This document shows positions 44,729 through 53,300 of a stretch of DNA of 61,647 nt, one piece after another. A program made the position numbers and the translations under genes. The notes beneath the pieces are model-generated. The model made no database searches. It was not told the origin of the DNA and saw only the letters and a program-made list of their open reading frames with translations. Within the stretch, counting starts at the first letter, position 1, and every line of letters starts with the position of its first letter. Source of the stretch: Acidobacteriota bacterium (GTDB taxonomy: Bacteria; Acidobacteriota; Terriglobia; Acidiferrales; UBA7541); contig QHYE01000107.1 of NCBI GenBank assembly GCA_003224055.1, forward strand, positions 1 to 61,647, read 5' to 3'.

Positions 44729-45558
44729 TTTTCGCCCTGCTTCTCGGTTGCCTCTGCCAGTGCAGCCGTAACTTTGTCAGAGCGTTTCACACCGGTGGCC
44801 ACATTGCGGACGTGAATTGCGCTCATCCGTAGTTGTTTGGCAATCCGATCCCAGAGGGCTCTTTCCTCGGCGGTGGTGCGTATACGCTTCTTCCTTGCCG
44901 CTGCCAGCGCCATGAGAGTCCCCGGCTGTTTGCCATGACCGCCCTTCGGGGGTTTTCTCAGGCGTTCGACCGTAAGGTGTCGCGGACAATAACGGACGCT
45001 GTTCCGGTCAAGCGGTTGCGGGCAGCGCTCGCATTTTCCTGCCGCAATGTTTCGGAGTACGTAGCCAGCTACCGCAGAACGATGCGCCGCGCCCGGATCG
45101 TCCTTCACGCGTTGGCGCCATTCGGCGAGAGATGCTTGCTCCTCCGGAGAGCGGCCGTAATTGCGAATTTGTGCTTTTGCGTCGTCGAGCGCTGTCTGGA
45201 ACGTGCTCGGACCGTCGAGAATCGCTTGTCGAATTTCTTCAATGCCGCCATTTAGAGCCCACTGCGTGAGGCGGACAGCGCACAACCCGTCCGCGAGGCA
45301 ATCGAGAAGGCTATACCTGTAAGCTGACAGACTTCCGTATTTGGCCTTGCGTGCCCGCCGGACGTCGCGAGCGAGACGTGGATCGGCGAGGAAGTGCTCC
45401 AGTTCTGAGCGAAGGTTCGCCGTCTCCGCGAATTTAACGAGCAGGAGGGCTTGCAGGTCCCCTGCAGAATGGTGGACGAGAAACTTTGTGTCTATCTCCA
45501 ATGAAGCAGAGAGACTGGATGCGCAGGCTAACGGCACATTGGTTTTGATCGTCGGCAT
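44725..45558 (-). CDS. hypothetical protein with CxxC...CxxH zinc motif
   Basis: 277 aa from ATG 45556-45558; an upstream ATG (45607-45609) would overlap the previous gene. The N-terminal half is helical. A zinc knuckle (CERC, 12 residues later CPRH) lies near residue 200, followed by a basic tail with a helix-turn-helix-like segment (LWDRIAKQLRMSAIHVRNVA). This suits a DNA-binding protein of the element. Start choice is uncertain; neither start has a clear ribosome site. Confidence 0.65.
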   Translation of the reverse strand: MPTIKTNVPLACASSLSASLEIDTKFLVHHSAGDLQALLLVKFAETANLRSELEHFLADPRLARDVRRARKAKYGSLSAYRYSLLDCLADGLCAVRLTQWALNGGIEEIRQAILDGPSTFQTALDDAKAQIRNYGRSPEEQASLAEWRQRVKDDPGAAHRSAVAGYVLRNIAAGKCERCPQPLDRNSVRYCPRHLTVERLRKPPKGGHGKQPGTLMALAAARKKRIRTTAEERALWDRIAKQLRMSAIHVRNVATGVKRSDKVTAALAEATEKQGEK

Positions 45559-45562
45559 GGCG

Positions 45563-45841
45563 CTATGCCCCCACCCGGCGCGGGCGGCCGAATCGGATGC
45601 GAGCCACATAGGGGATTAGGAAGCGCGCGTCGCCGTGCTCAACGTCGGGTTGGACTTCTCCCCGCCGTATGAGTGCGTGAGGTCCGGTGAACGTGTCAGT
45701 TGCAGTGCAGCATCCCGCGAGAAGATCGGCGCCGTCTAAGACCGCCTCGCGGACATTCCTTGGGATTTGAGCTACTTCAGATCGGGAGATGTGGTGGGAA
45801 ACGTTTAACAGACGCTTTACAAATGTAGTACGCTTGCGCAT
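45563..45841 (-). CDS. hypothetical protein, 92 aa
   Basis: ATG at 45839-45841 with a strong AGGAGG nine bases upstream. Basic N-terminus (MRKRTTFVKRLLNVSHHISR), middle LDGADLLAGCCTATDTFTG. No family recognised. Ends 4 bases before the next start in the operon. Confidence 0.6.
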   Translation of the reverse strand: MRKRTTFVKRLLNVSHHISRSEVAQIPRNVREAVLDGADLLAGCCTATDTFTGPHALIRRGEVQPDVEHGDARFLIPYVARIRFGRPRRVGA

Positions 45842-45871
45842 GGCGTTGTGCCTCCTGTGCACGACGTTTTA

Positions 45872-45905
45872 GAGCTCGTCGCCTGCGGAAACAGGCGGCG
45901 GGCTC
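45872..45905. terminator. strong intercistronic hairpin
   Basis: A 14-bp stem (two G-U pairs) with loop CGGAAA. It lies between the HTH gene and the 92-aa gene of the minus-strand operon. On the plus strand it is followed by a T-rich run (GCTTTGTTT); on the minus strand it is not. It may attenuate or process the operon mRNA, or end plus-strand read-through. Confidence 0.5.
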
Positions 45906-45912
45906 GCTTTGT

Positions 45913-46134
45913 TTACCTCTTCTTCGGTCGTCCGACTCTCTTCTGCATCTTTGCCTTCACTGCCCGGAGTCGAGTGATATCCGATGTGGTCCAAAGCCTT
46001 ACGGGGGACTTTCCGGTGCGAACCTGAATCTCTGGTGGCTGCACTCTGCCGCTCTTAATCCATGCCTGGAGAGTGGCGCGGGTGACACCGATCTTCTTGG
46101 CCGCTTCGGTTGTCGTGTAGGATTCGGAACCCAT
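45913..46134 (-). CDS. MerR/excisionase-like HTH protein, leaderless
   Basis: 73 aa from ATG 46132-46134. YTTTEAAKKIGVTRATLQAWI is a MerR/Xis-type winged helix start, with basic C-terminus KMQKRVGRPKKR. A minus-strand promoter (TTGACA-17-TATAAA) places the first transcribed base on the A of the ATG, and no ribosome site exists, so the mRNA should be leaderless. Likely the element's regulator or excision factor. Confidence 0.8.
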   Translation of the reverse strand: MGSESYTTTEAAKKIGVTRATLQAWIKSGRVQPPEIQVRTGKSPVRLWTTSDITRLRAVKAKMQKRVGRPKKR

Positions 46135-46140
46135 GAAGGC

Positions 46141-46184
46141 TTTATATGAAAACAGTTGACAACTGTCAAGCTTTATTTTAGGCT
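46141..46184. promoter_or_regulatory. divergent promoters with shared palindromic operator
   Basis: Minus strand: TTGACA (46169-46164), 17 bases, TATAAA (46146-46141); predicted start 46134, the A of the HTH gene ATG. Plus strand: TTGACA (46156-46161), 17 bases, TAGGCT (46179-46184); predicted start 46192, the A of the next ATG. The palindrome ACAGTTG-A-CAACTGT (46152-46166) overlaps both -35 regions. Confidence 0.75.
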
Positions 46185-46191
46185 TTCTCGC

Positions 46192-46689
46192 ATGACGTCG
46201 TCGAAAAAGCCCAAGATCACCAAGAATCCTCTTTCGTTTTACGACTGGCAAAACGTAGCGAGTGATGGGCTGCTCTCGGATGCCATGGACCCGGACTCGA
46301 TGAAACGGGCCGCCGCGCGTGTGTTCGGGAACCAAGTGAAGCGAGAACTGGCCGAATCGAAACAGGAACTCAAGGCAGTGCTGGTGAAGATAGGTTCACT
46401 GGAAGCCGCAATTGCGAAGGAGGCGAGGATCAATCGGTCTTCCCGTGCAGACGAATTGCGAAAGATCATCCACCAGCTGAAGCGCACGAACCGCGACCGC
46501 GCCTCTAACGCATTGTTCATTGCCTCAAAGGTGGACGCCTTTCTGAAGAGGGAGAAACGCCAGTTATACACCGTATGCCCGAAGAATTGGAAAGACCACG
46601 CCCCGACCAATCGGCTCGTGGATTTGCTGAACCCCAAGACCTATCCGAAACTGCACAAGCTTGTGAAATCCTATATTTCGAAGGCGTAG
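46192..46689 (+). CDS. hypothetical helical protein, leaderless, divergent from the HTH gene
   Basis: 165 aa from ATG 46192. Mostly helical and charged, with coiled-coil-like stretches (about 45-85: ESKQELKAVLVKIGSLEAAI). C-terminus WKDHAPTNRLVDLLNPKTY. No family recognised. The promoter predicts transcription to start at the ATG itself. Its opposing partner encodes a small HTH protein, the layout of an early switch. Confidence 0.65.
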   Translation: MTSSKKPKITKNPLSFYDWQNVASDGLLSDAMDPDSMKRAAARVFGNQVKRELAESKQELKAVLVKIGSLEAAIAKEARINRSSRADELRKIIHQLKRTNRDRASNALFIASKVDAFLKREKRQLYTVCPKNWKDHAPTNRLVDLLNPKTYPKLHKLVKSYISKA

Positions 46690-46879
46690 AGTAGTTGCCG
46701 CAGTTGCCGTTCTAATTGTCTACCTGCCGATTATATTTGCACTTACGGACGTGAGTTGCCGTTGAGCCGATAACCGTTCCAAAGTGACGGTACCTTCTCT
46801 ATTCTGGCCAATGCTGTTCGCCGCGACAATCCGTTGCGTGCGCCACCCATCCATCGGGTGCAAAAGGGAGCGCAGGACC

Positions 46880-47119
46880 ATGTCTGCTCACAGCGTCAGA
46901 CTCAAATTTGAAGATGGTGGTGTGATCTACATTTCGTCCAGCAGGGCGCGCCAGCTTCTCAACGGCAAGGCCGCAGACGTTGTTTCGCGGCGACCCTTCG
47001 TCCTGAAATTGAAGAAACGTATGTCCTCTGACGAGTTCCTTCTCCAAAGGTGGACCTCGGTCAGTGAGGGAATGCCCATGAGCGGCAGACTACTCGAACG
47101 GAATCCACCTCGACCGTAA
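46880..47119 (+). CDS. small hypothetical protein, 79 aa
   Basis: Start ATG 46880. VRLKFEDGGVIYISSSRARQLL suggests a small beta-rich domain with a basic C-terminus. The frame is open upstream but without a start site. Nothing else can be said. Confidence 0.5.
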   Translation: MSAHSVRLKFEDGGVIYISSSRARQLLNGKAADVVSRRPFVLKLKKRMSSDEFLLQRWTSVSEGMPMSGRLLERNPPRP

Positions 47120-47134
47120 AAAGGGAGGGAAGTT

Positions 47135-47419
47135 GTGGCAATCACACTGAAAGAACGTAGAAGGAAACTCGGCGTCAGTCTTGATGAACTGTCCGCGGCG
47201 CTTGGGCCTGGCTTCAGTCGGGCTCGGCTTTCTGTTGCCGAGCGAGGACTGATTCAGCTTCCTGAGTCCGAGCAAGAAATTATCCTGGCTGCCGTGGAAC
47301 GGATCGGGGAAATACGAGCCATTCACCGGGAGATGGTCCAGTCGGCCTCGTCTGTTGATTTGGTGTCCATCTGTGCGGACCTTCGTCAGAAGGCGCAGGC
47401 CCCGCAGGTAGTGTCGTAA
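47135..47419 (+). CDS. small XRE-like HTH protein
   Basis: 94 aa, GTG start at 47135 with GGGAGG upstream. ITLKERRRKLGVSLDELSAA then FSRARLSVAERGLIQLPES resembles a Cro/C1-type helix-turn-helix with the family's typical SxxE-R-G pattern. Likely an early regulator of the element. Confidence 0.7.
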   Translation: MAITLKERRRKLGVSLDELSAALGPGFSRARLSVAERGLIQLPESEQEIILAAVERIGEIRAIHREMVQSASSVDLVSICADLRQKAQAPQVVS

Positions 47420-47493
47420 GGAAAAGAATCGGGCCCTAGGCGTGATGTGAGTTCGTAAGCAACGGAAATTCAACAAGAAAGAGGATTCAAGCT

Positions 47494-47769
47494 ATGAAGA
47501 CAAAAGATGTGGTTACGGTCGAGACGGAGAATGTCCATGTGTTTGCAGTGGGATATGTGGTGCGGCAATTGAACGGAGAATTTGGCGAGCCAAAGGAAGA
47601 ATTCGGCCCCGTAATTCAACGGCCGACTCAGAAGATCGCAGCTTCGACGCAAGAGGAAGCCGTTGCCTACGTCAAGAGGGAAGAGGCCGGTTTTTCGGTC
47701 ACGGTGACTCACGTCGCAAACATTCTTCAGAATGTCCTCATTAAGAAACGCACTGCGGTTGCGGCCTGA
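47494..47769 (+). CDS. hypothetical protein, 91 aa
   Basis: ATG with AGAGG upstream. Beta-strand-rich (VHVFAVGYVVRQLNGEF) then a helix (STQEEAVAYVKREE). No family recognised. Part of the plus-strand run of small genes with good ribosome sites. Confidence 0.6.
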   Translation: MKTKDVVTVETENVHVFAVGYVVRQLNGEFGEPKEEFGPVIQRPTQKIAASTQEEAVAYVKREEAGFSVTVTHVANILQNVLIKKRTAVAA

Positions 47770-47832
47770 TTCCGGCGCCGAAAAATCTTTCAGTTGAAGC
47801 CACGCCACTGATGGCGTGCCAGGAGGGTTGTG

Positions 47833-48186
47833 ATGGGGTTAGCTGATCTGATTCACCGCCAAGCAAAACAGCGCGAGGCATCTGAGGTCGATGCAATTGT
47901 TGGCGGCAACGGTACAGCGCACGGAGCTGTTTTGGAGAAGTTGACTGCTCCGGCGCGGAAAGCAACGGCGGACGCGGAATTGTCTGCTATGCGGGCAGAG
48001 CTGGAAGAGCACCCAGAGCACGCCGATACCGGTGCAGGAACAGGCTATCTGTTTGGGAAGTACAAGAATATTCCGGACGCGCAGATGTGGAAGGTCATTG
48101 AGGGAGTAAAGGCCGCGCGACATCCCCGCACAGGTGGTGATACTCCCGAAGCCGAACCCGGCGAGTTCGTTCGGTTCAGGCGCTGA
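47833..48186 (+). CDS. hypothetical protein, 117 aa
   Basis: ATG 47833 with AGGAGG nine bases upstream. Helical, Ala/Glu-rich (ADAELSAMRAELEEHPEHAD), low-complexity C-terminus (GGDTPEAEPGEF). No family recognised; possibly a virion or scaffolding-type small protein by position before the large structural-like genes. Confidence 0.6.
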   Translation: MGLADLIHRQAKQREASEVDAIVGGNGTAHGAVLEKLTAPARKATADAELSAMRAELEEHPEHADTGAGTGYLFGKYKNIPDAQMWKVIEGVKAARHPRTGGDTPEAEPGEFVRFRR

Positions 48187-48236
48187 TTCTCGGCGGGCCA
48201 TTTCTATAATTCCTAGACAAGAAAGCAAGGTGAAGC

Positions 48237-48479
48237 ATGGCAACGACAAATATCTACAGAACCACATTTTCGATTGTTCGGGGAAAAACTCCTCCCTTCG
48301 CCGGGGCTAGCCATTTTTACAGGCGAGAAGTTCGGACGGTACTTTGCGCGGCGCAATCTGACCAGGGCCTGCAAGCCGTTTTGGTTGCCGATATCCCTTT
48401 GGCCGGCGGGGAATCGATCGAGATTCTTGCTTCCCAGCAAGTGGTATCAGGGACCGATGGCGGCAGCGTTCTTACCTAG
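48237..48479 (+). CDS. hypothetical protein, 80 aa
   Basis: ATG with AAGGTG upstream. N-terminal TTNIYRTTFSIVRGKTPPF; the rest is beta-rich (LQAVLVADIPLAGGESIEIL). No family recognised. Confidence 0.5.
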   Translation: MATTNIYRTTFSIVRGKTPPFAGASHFYRREVRTVLCAAQSDQGLQAVLVADIPLAGGESIEILASQQVVSGTDGGSVLT

Positions 48480-48535
48480 TCGGCAATCGTGGCGAAAAAG
48501 TTTACTTGGCCAAGTGACGGCCAGACAGGAGCTTC

Positions 48536-49942
48536 ATGTGTTCATCTTCAACACCCGACGGACCTCAGTTCGACCCGAGCACAATGGTGGTGCCCCCAAA
48601 CGACCCGATGATGGGGCCGTCGCAGGGCGCCAACGATAACGGCACAGGGACGCCGGCGCTTTCGAACGGCCCTGGATTCCCTGGCGGCCAGCCTGATTTT
48701 GGTGGCGCAGAGTCTGGAGACCCGCTCGCCGCTTCGATCAAAGCCGCGCGGACCGGACCGGCCAAACCGAAGACGCCATTCGCGGATACGAAAGCCGGGA
48801 AGCTCCTTAGGTTCGTTGCGCCGATGCTCGAAGGTGGATTAGTCGGTGGCTTCGGCGGCCATGCTCATTCTGACGGTGGATTCGGAGCCGCGCAAGAATT
48901 CTACGCACAGCGCCACGCACAGCAGGTGCAGCGGGCGATGTTGCTGGAGAGGATGCAGAACGATCAGACCAGGAATGCTCTTGAGCGGGCCAAGACCCAA
49001 CGTGAAATAGATCGACCGAACTTTCCGGGCACACACGCTCCGATCAAAGTGCGCGATGACAATCCGGACAGTCCGACATACGGGAAGAGATTCTATTTCG
49101 CTCAAGACACGGAGACGGGCAAATGGGCGCGCGTTCCCGGTGGTGAAGTGCCCGAAGAAGATGGCGGGGAGCATTACCGCATGACAGACCAGGGACTCGT
49201 AAAAGTGGAGGGAACAACGGCCACACCGGTTACGGTCGCTGGGGCGCAAGGTGCTTCGAGCGGACCAGTGCCGCCACAGGGACCGCCAGCTTCTACTGGA
49301 GTAGTTGAGATTGGCGGAAAAGTTTCGCCGATGTACGTGGCGCGTAGGCCGGGATCTGGTGCCCAATCTCCATCTGCGATTCGCGCCAGCGGTGCTGGCG
49401 CGCCGCTCCACGCACCCGGATTCGGAAGGCCACAACACCAGAACGACTTCGAGCAGTTCTACGACAAATACCTTGACGAGAACGGGCTTGATGACACGTC
49501 CGGGAATCAGTTGAAGGCCCGCGCTGCCTACGCGGCTGCGGAGCGTAAGCCGACTGATGCTGCCGATTCTGCCAAACAGGACAAGGTGCGAAATAGCTTG
49601 CTGAGGATGCAGAACTCTGAAAACTCCAGATCGGGGCAGACGAGAAGTAAGGCCCTGGCAGACCTGAACAAGCGAAAGTTTACGATGAGCGACGAAGATT
49701 ACGCGGCAGCTCAACAGGAGATCGAGAACGACAAAACTTCCCGCGATCAAGACATCCAGAGTCGCTACGAAACTCTTGCGCAGCAGGAAGGTGTAGACCT
49801 TAACGGCGCACGTTCCAGTGGTGGGAAGGTGGCCGGTGCCGCTGACGTCGCCGCGTGGGCGCAGAAGAAGGGCATCTCGATCCAGGCGGCGCGCCGGCAA
49901 TTCAAGGCAAAGGGGTACACGGTGCAAGGTTCTCCGCAGTAG
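48536..49942 (+). CDS. virion-like structural protein candidate, 468 aa
   Basis: AGGAG precedes the ATG. Pro/Gly/Gln-rich N-terminus, then a Gly-rich hydrophobic stretch (MLEGGLVGGFGGHAHSDGGF) leading into a long charged helix (QQVQRAMLLERMQNDQTRNAL). A Pro-rich linker (about 225-300) precedes a helical C-terminal half. Such composition fits minor virion or ejection proteins of tailed phages. This is an inference from composition and from its place before the giant gene; no family recognised. Confidence 0.55.
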   Translation: MCSSSTPDGPQFDPSTMVVPPNDPMMGPSQGANDNGTGTPALSNGPGFPGGQPDFGGAESGDPLAASIKAARTGPAKPKTPFADTKAGKLLRFVAPMLEGGLVGGFGGHAHSDGGFGAAQEFYAQRHAQQVQRAMLLERMQNDQTRNALERAKTQREIDRPNFPGTHAPIKVRDDNPDSPTYGKRFYFAQDTETGKWARVPGGEVPEEDGGEHYRMTDQGLVKVEGTTATPVTVAGAQGASSGPVPPQGPPASTGVVEIGGKVSPMYVARRPGSGAQSPSAIRASGAGAPLHAPGFGRPQHQNDFEQFYDKYLDENGLDDTSGNQLKARAAYAAAERKPTDAADSAKQDKVRNSLLRMQNSENSRSGQTRSKALADLNKRKFTMSDEDYAAAQQEIENDKTSRDQDIQSRYETLAQQEGVDLNGARSSGGKVAGAADVAAWAQKKGISIQAARRQFKAKGYTVQGSPQ

Positions 49943-49956
49943 GGAAGGAGTCTCAA

Positions 49957-50364
49957 ATGGGAACGGAAAATAATCCACTTATCAACTCTTTGAAGCATGC
50001 CGCATCTGACAAGAATTCCGTGGCCGTCGTCCAGAAGGCAAGAGCGCTGGCATGGCTGCGAGCAATCGAACAGGCCATCTCCTTGCGAAGGATATTCGGC
50101 CTTCTTGCATGGCTAGCGGTAGTACTCGCGCTCGTTTCGGTATTTCGCGGCGCTCGGTGGGCGGTGGTCTCCGTTGCGCTTTCCGCCTGTGTGCTCGCGC
50201 ACACTGTGGCGGCGCTGCTCATCCAGTTTGGGATATTCGCGAACAGCTTCGCCATCATTCAGGAAGTGTACAAGCGTGATGTGGTGATTACCGAGAAGCA
50301 AAACGCAGAAAAGAAACAGGCCGAAGGGGCACCTGCGCAGTCCACGTCCACGAAAATCAACTAG
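49957..50364 (+). CDS. small membrane protein with two helices (holin-like position)
   Basis: 135 aa, ATG with GGAAGGAG upstream. Two adjacent transmembrane helices at about 48-63 (IFGLLAWLAVVLALVSVF) and 69-92, with a charged C-terminal tail (EKQNAEKKQAEG). The layout resembles phage holins or membrane anchors of ejection proteins, but no family is recognised. It lies 3 bases before the giant gene. Confidence 0.6.
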   Translation: MGTENNPLINSLKHAASDKNSVAVVQKARALAWLRAIEQAISLRRIFGLLAWLAVVLALVSVFRGARWAVVSVALSACVLAHTVAALLIQFGIFANSFAIIQEVYKRDVVITEKQNAEKKQAEGAPAQSTSTKIN

Positions 50365-50367
50365 TTC

Positions 50368-53300
50368 ATGCCGAATACAGCCACAGCAGTGCCAGATGAT
50401 CTGGATAGCTTCATGGCCCAGCGTCGCGCCGGGCGTGTGTCTCAATCGCCCGAAGATGACGACCTCGACGCGTTCATGCAAAGTCGCCAGGCTGCGGCTT
50501 CTCCCTCAAGCGATCTTCAAACAACCATTCCTCTCGACCCCACCGGCTCGCTAACTCCTCTCACCGAAGCAGCCTCTAAAGTTGGCCGTCCAATGATTCG
50601 CTTGCAGCCTCCGGCGGCAGACCTCACCCAAGTTCCGCGCAACGTGTTTACCGGTGGCGCACAAGAACCGGGCATGGCGACAGAGGAAGAGAAGGCGCGC
50701 TGGCGCGCAAGCCTGAGCGATGAGCACCGTCAACAGTTAGAGGAGTTTGAGGCGCGTCAAGCCGCTGAAGGAAGCCCGCGGTACGAGAGCGTGGTCGCTA
50801 CTCAAGGGGTCAAGCGCCTCGCGCGAAACATTCGCGATATTGCTGGCGATGTGTCGGGATACGGCCCGTCGGCGGATCCTAGCCAATCCCTAACCGATGT
50901 GACCGGATTTGTGCCGCCAGAGAAGCAACGTGAGCACCCCTACCAGACTGGCATAACGCAAGCGGTCACCGGGCTTGGCTCTCCGGAAAACGTGGCTTTG
51001 ATTGCCGCTACCGCCGGTCTTGGAGAACTGCCAGCACTGGCCCGCGCCGGTATCAGCGCTTACTTCGCCGCGCAGATGGCAAAGGGAGCCTACGACCAAA
51101 TTCCAGGAATTGAGGAAGCCCGAAGGCGCGGGGATTGGTCTGAGGTGAAAAGACTCGCGACCCTTGCAGGCGTGAATGTTTTGATGGGCGCTGCGACCGG
51201 GGCGCATGGAATCAGGGAAGCCGGTTTGGCTCCCGAGGTGAAGACTTCTCCATTCGTTGAGAAGGGAACGATCAGCGAACCGTTGGCTGCTGACAATGCG
51301 GTAGGAATGGGAGAACGCTTCGCGAGGATCAACGCGCGGGTTCCGCCAAAGAACCAATTCGAATCGCCCGCTGCAATCCTGCCACAACGCCCGGAAGGTC
51401 CGGAACCGAATCCGCTTTCTACCGAAGCCGCCAAGGTCCGCGAACAGCAAGGCAATCAGCGAGCCGACGAACAGGCAAAGAATCCTCCTGCATTCACGGT
51501 AAAAGATTCGCGGCGCGTGCGGCCTGCGGGTCCACAAGAACTTCCCGGACAGATTGGCCCAAAGCATGAACCGCTGGCGCCGGAATCTCCGGCGACGCTC
51601 AAGGCCCAGGTCGATGCGCTCAAGAAGGGCACGAATTCGGTCGTGTACTTCCCGAAGGGAACGGAAAACATTCCAGCGCCTCCGGAGAACTCTCAGGTCA
51701 CGGTCGTTCCTGGCGACCATGCTGGCTCGGGCACTTACTACCACACCGCGGATGTGACTCCGGAGCAGATCAAGTCTTCTGTCGCTGATGGTAGCTTTGG
51801 AAAGCTGCTCGGCTACCAGCAATCGAAGGAAGAGGCCCTCGGCGGGAAAGCACCTGCGGCCATCACGGCGCGCGATGCGCGAGGCGCTGAGATCAAGGGC
51901 GCGCTGGCCGATGTCGCTAACCCGCACGTTGTTGCGGCACAGGCCGCCGAATTGGCTCGCCAATTTCCGAATGCCAAAATCAGCATAGAGCCGCCAGAGA
52001 ACATCGTAAGAGAACGGCTAGGGGTTGGGACCAAGCAGTCCGTGAGTGCCCCGCAAACGCCGGTGTCTCGCGAGACACCGGCAACAGAGACGCAGACCAG
52101 GATCGCGAGCACGGTGCCAGAGGACTTGCGGCCGGTCATCGAACACAACGCCATGGATTTCTTTATGCTGTCGCGACGGGTGCGGCGTTTCGATCCGGAC
52201 TTCGCGGAGGGCATGGACGCGATAGCGGACGGGCGACTGCATACCCCTGATGCTTTACGGAAATTTGTCGATGAGACGATCCGCGACTCGAAAGCAAAAG
52301 CCGATCTCACTAAGCTCGTCGCCGACTACGCAGCACACTCGGAGCCCTCCACCGGTGTCAGCGCCACCAGTAAAGCTCGCGGCATTCCGCGCACTGCACC
52401 GAAGTCGGCCCGCGCGCCCAAATTCTCGCCAGAAGCCTTGGAAGAAGCGCGGCAGGAAATCCGCGCCGCGTCTGGCTTGGCATCATCCTTCGAACGTCCA
52501 GGCCGTTACTTTGCCGGGATTGGCCAGGACGAACAGGGGATTCCGCAACGGTCGCAATCATCCGCGAAAGGCATCCAGGCCGGCGGCACGTGGTATGGAG
52601 TCAGCTCATCGAAACACATGGTTGCTGATCAGTACCCATGGTTCGCAAAAATGAAGGGTGCCGGCGGCAAACTGGCCGAACTGGTTGGCAAAGAGAAGGG
52701 TGCGGAGTATGAGCGCCTGGTCGCTACGGTTGCCGAGCACATCCAGCGGGAAAAGGAAACAGCGGCGCCAGTGATCGCTGAGTTTGCTCCAAAGCTCAAG
52801 AGCCTATCCGACGAGATTGACGGAAACGATGTCGAGCTTTCTGAACTGCTGGCTCAAGTTGCAGTTGCTGATGGCCGCGGCTTCAAAAATCTGAGACAGT
52901 ATCTGGGAGAGAAGGTCAGCAATGCAGAACAAGCCCGAGACTTTTTCAAATCAGTCAATGAAGCGGCAGCCGAAGCAAGATCGGCCGGCGCTGAGGAACC
53001 TGTTGACCAAGCTCGTGAACTTCGCCAGTCAGAGAGCAGCCGAACTGCGGAAAGCTCCGAAGCCGCCCCAGGTGAAGCGTCCTCCTCGGCTTCCGAATTT
53101 CTCCCGGCACATCAACTAAGACAGAGAGCTCCCGCCGAGAAACAGAACGCCCTACCTGGCTTCGAATCTGCGATCGATGAGCAAAGGGCAAGCGCCGAAC
53201 GTGTGCGCGGCGAGGAATTGACCGATGAGGCCAATCGACCGCTTGGGGACATTACGCGGACGGCCGGGGAGATGGAGCGGAACTCACCACTCTTCCGCGG

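Noticed and set aside
48839-49978. 379-aa minus-strand open frame
   Set aside because: Antisense to the 468-aa gene, whose start has a proper ribosome site.
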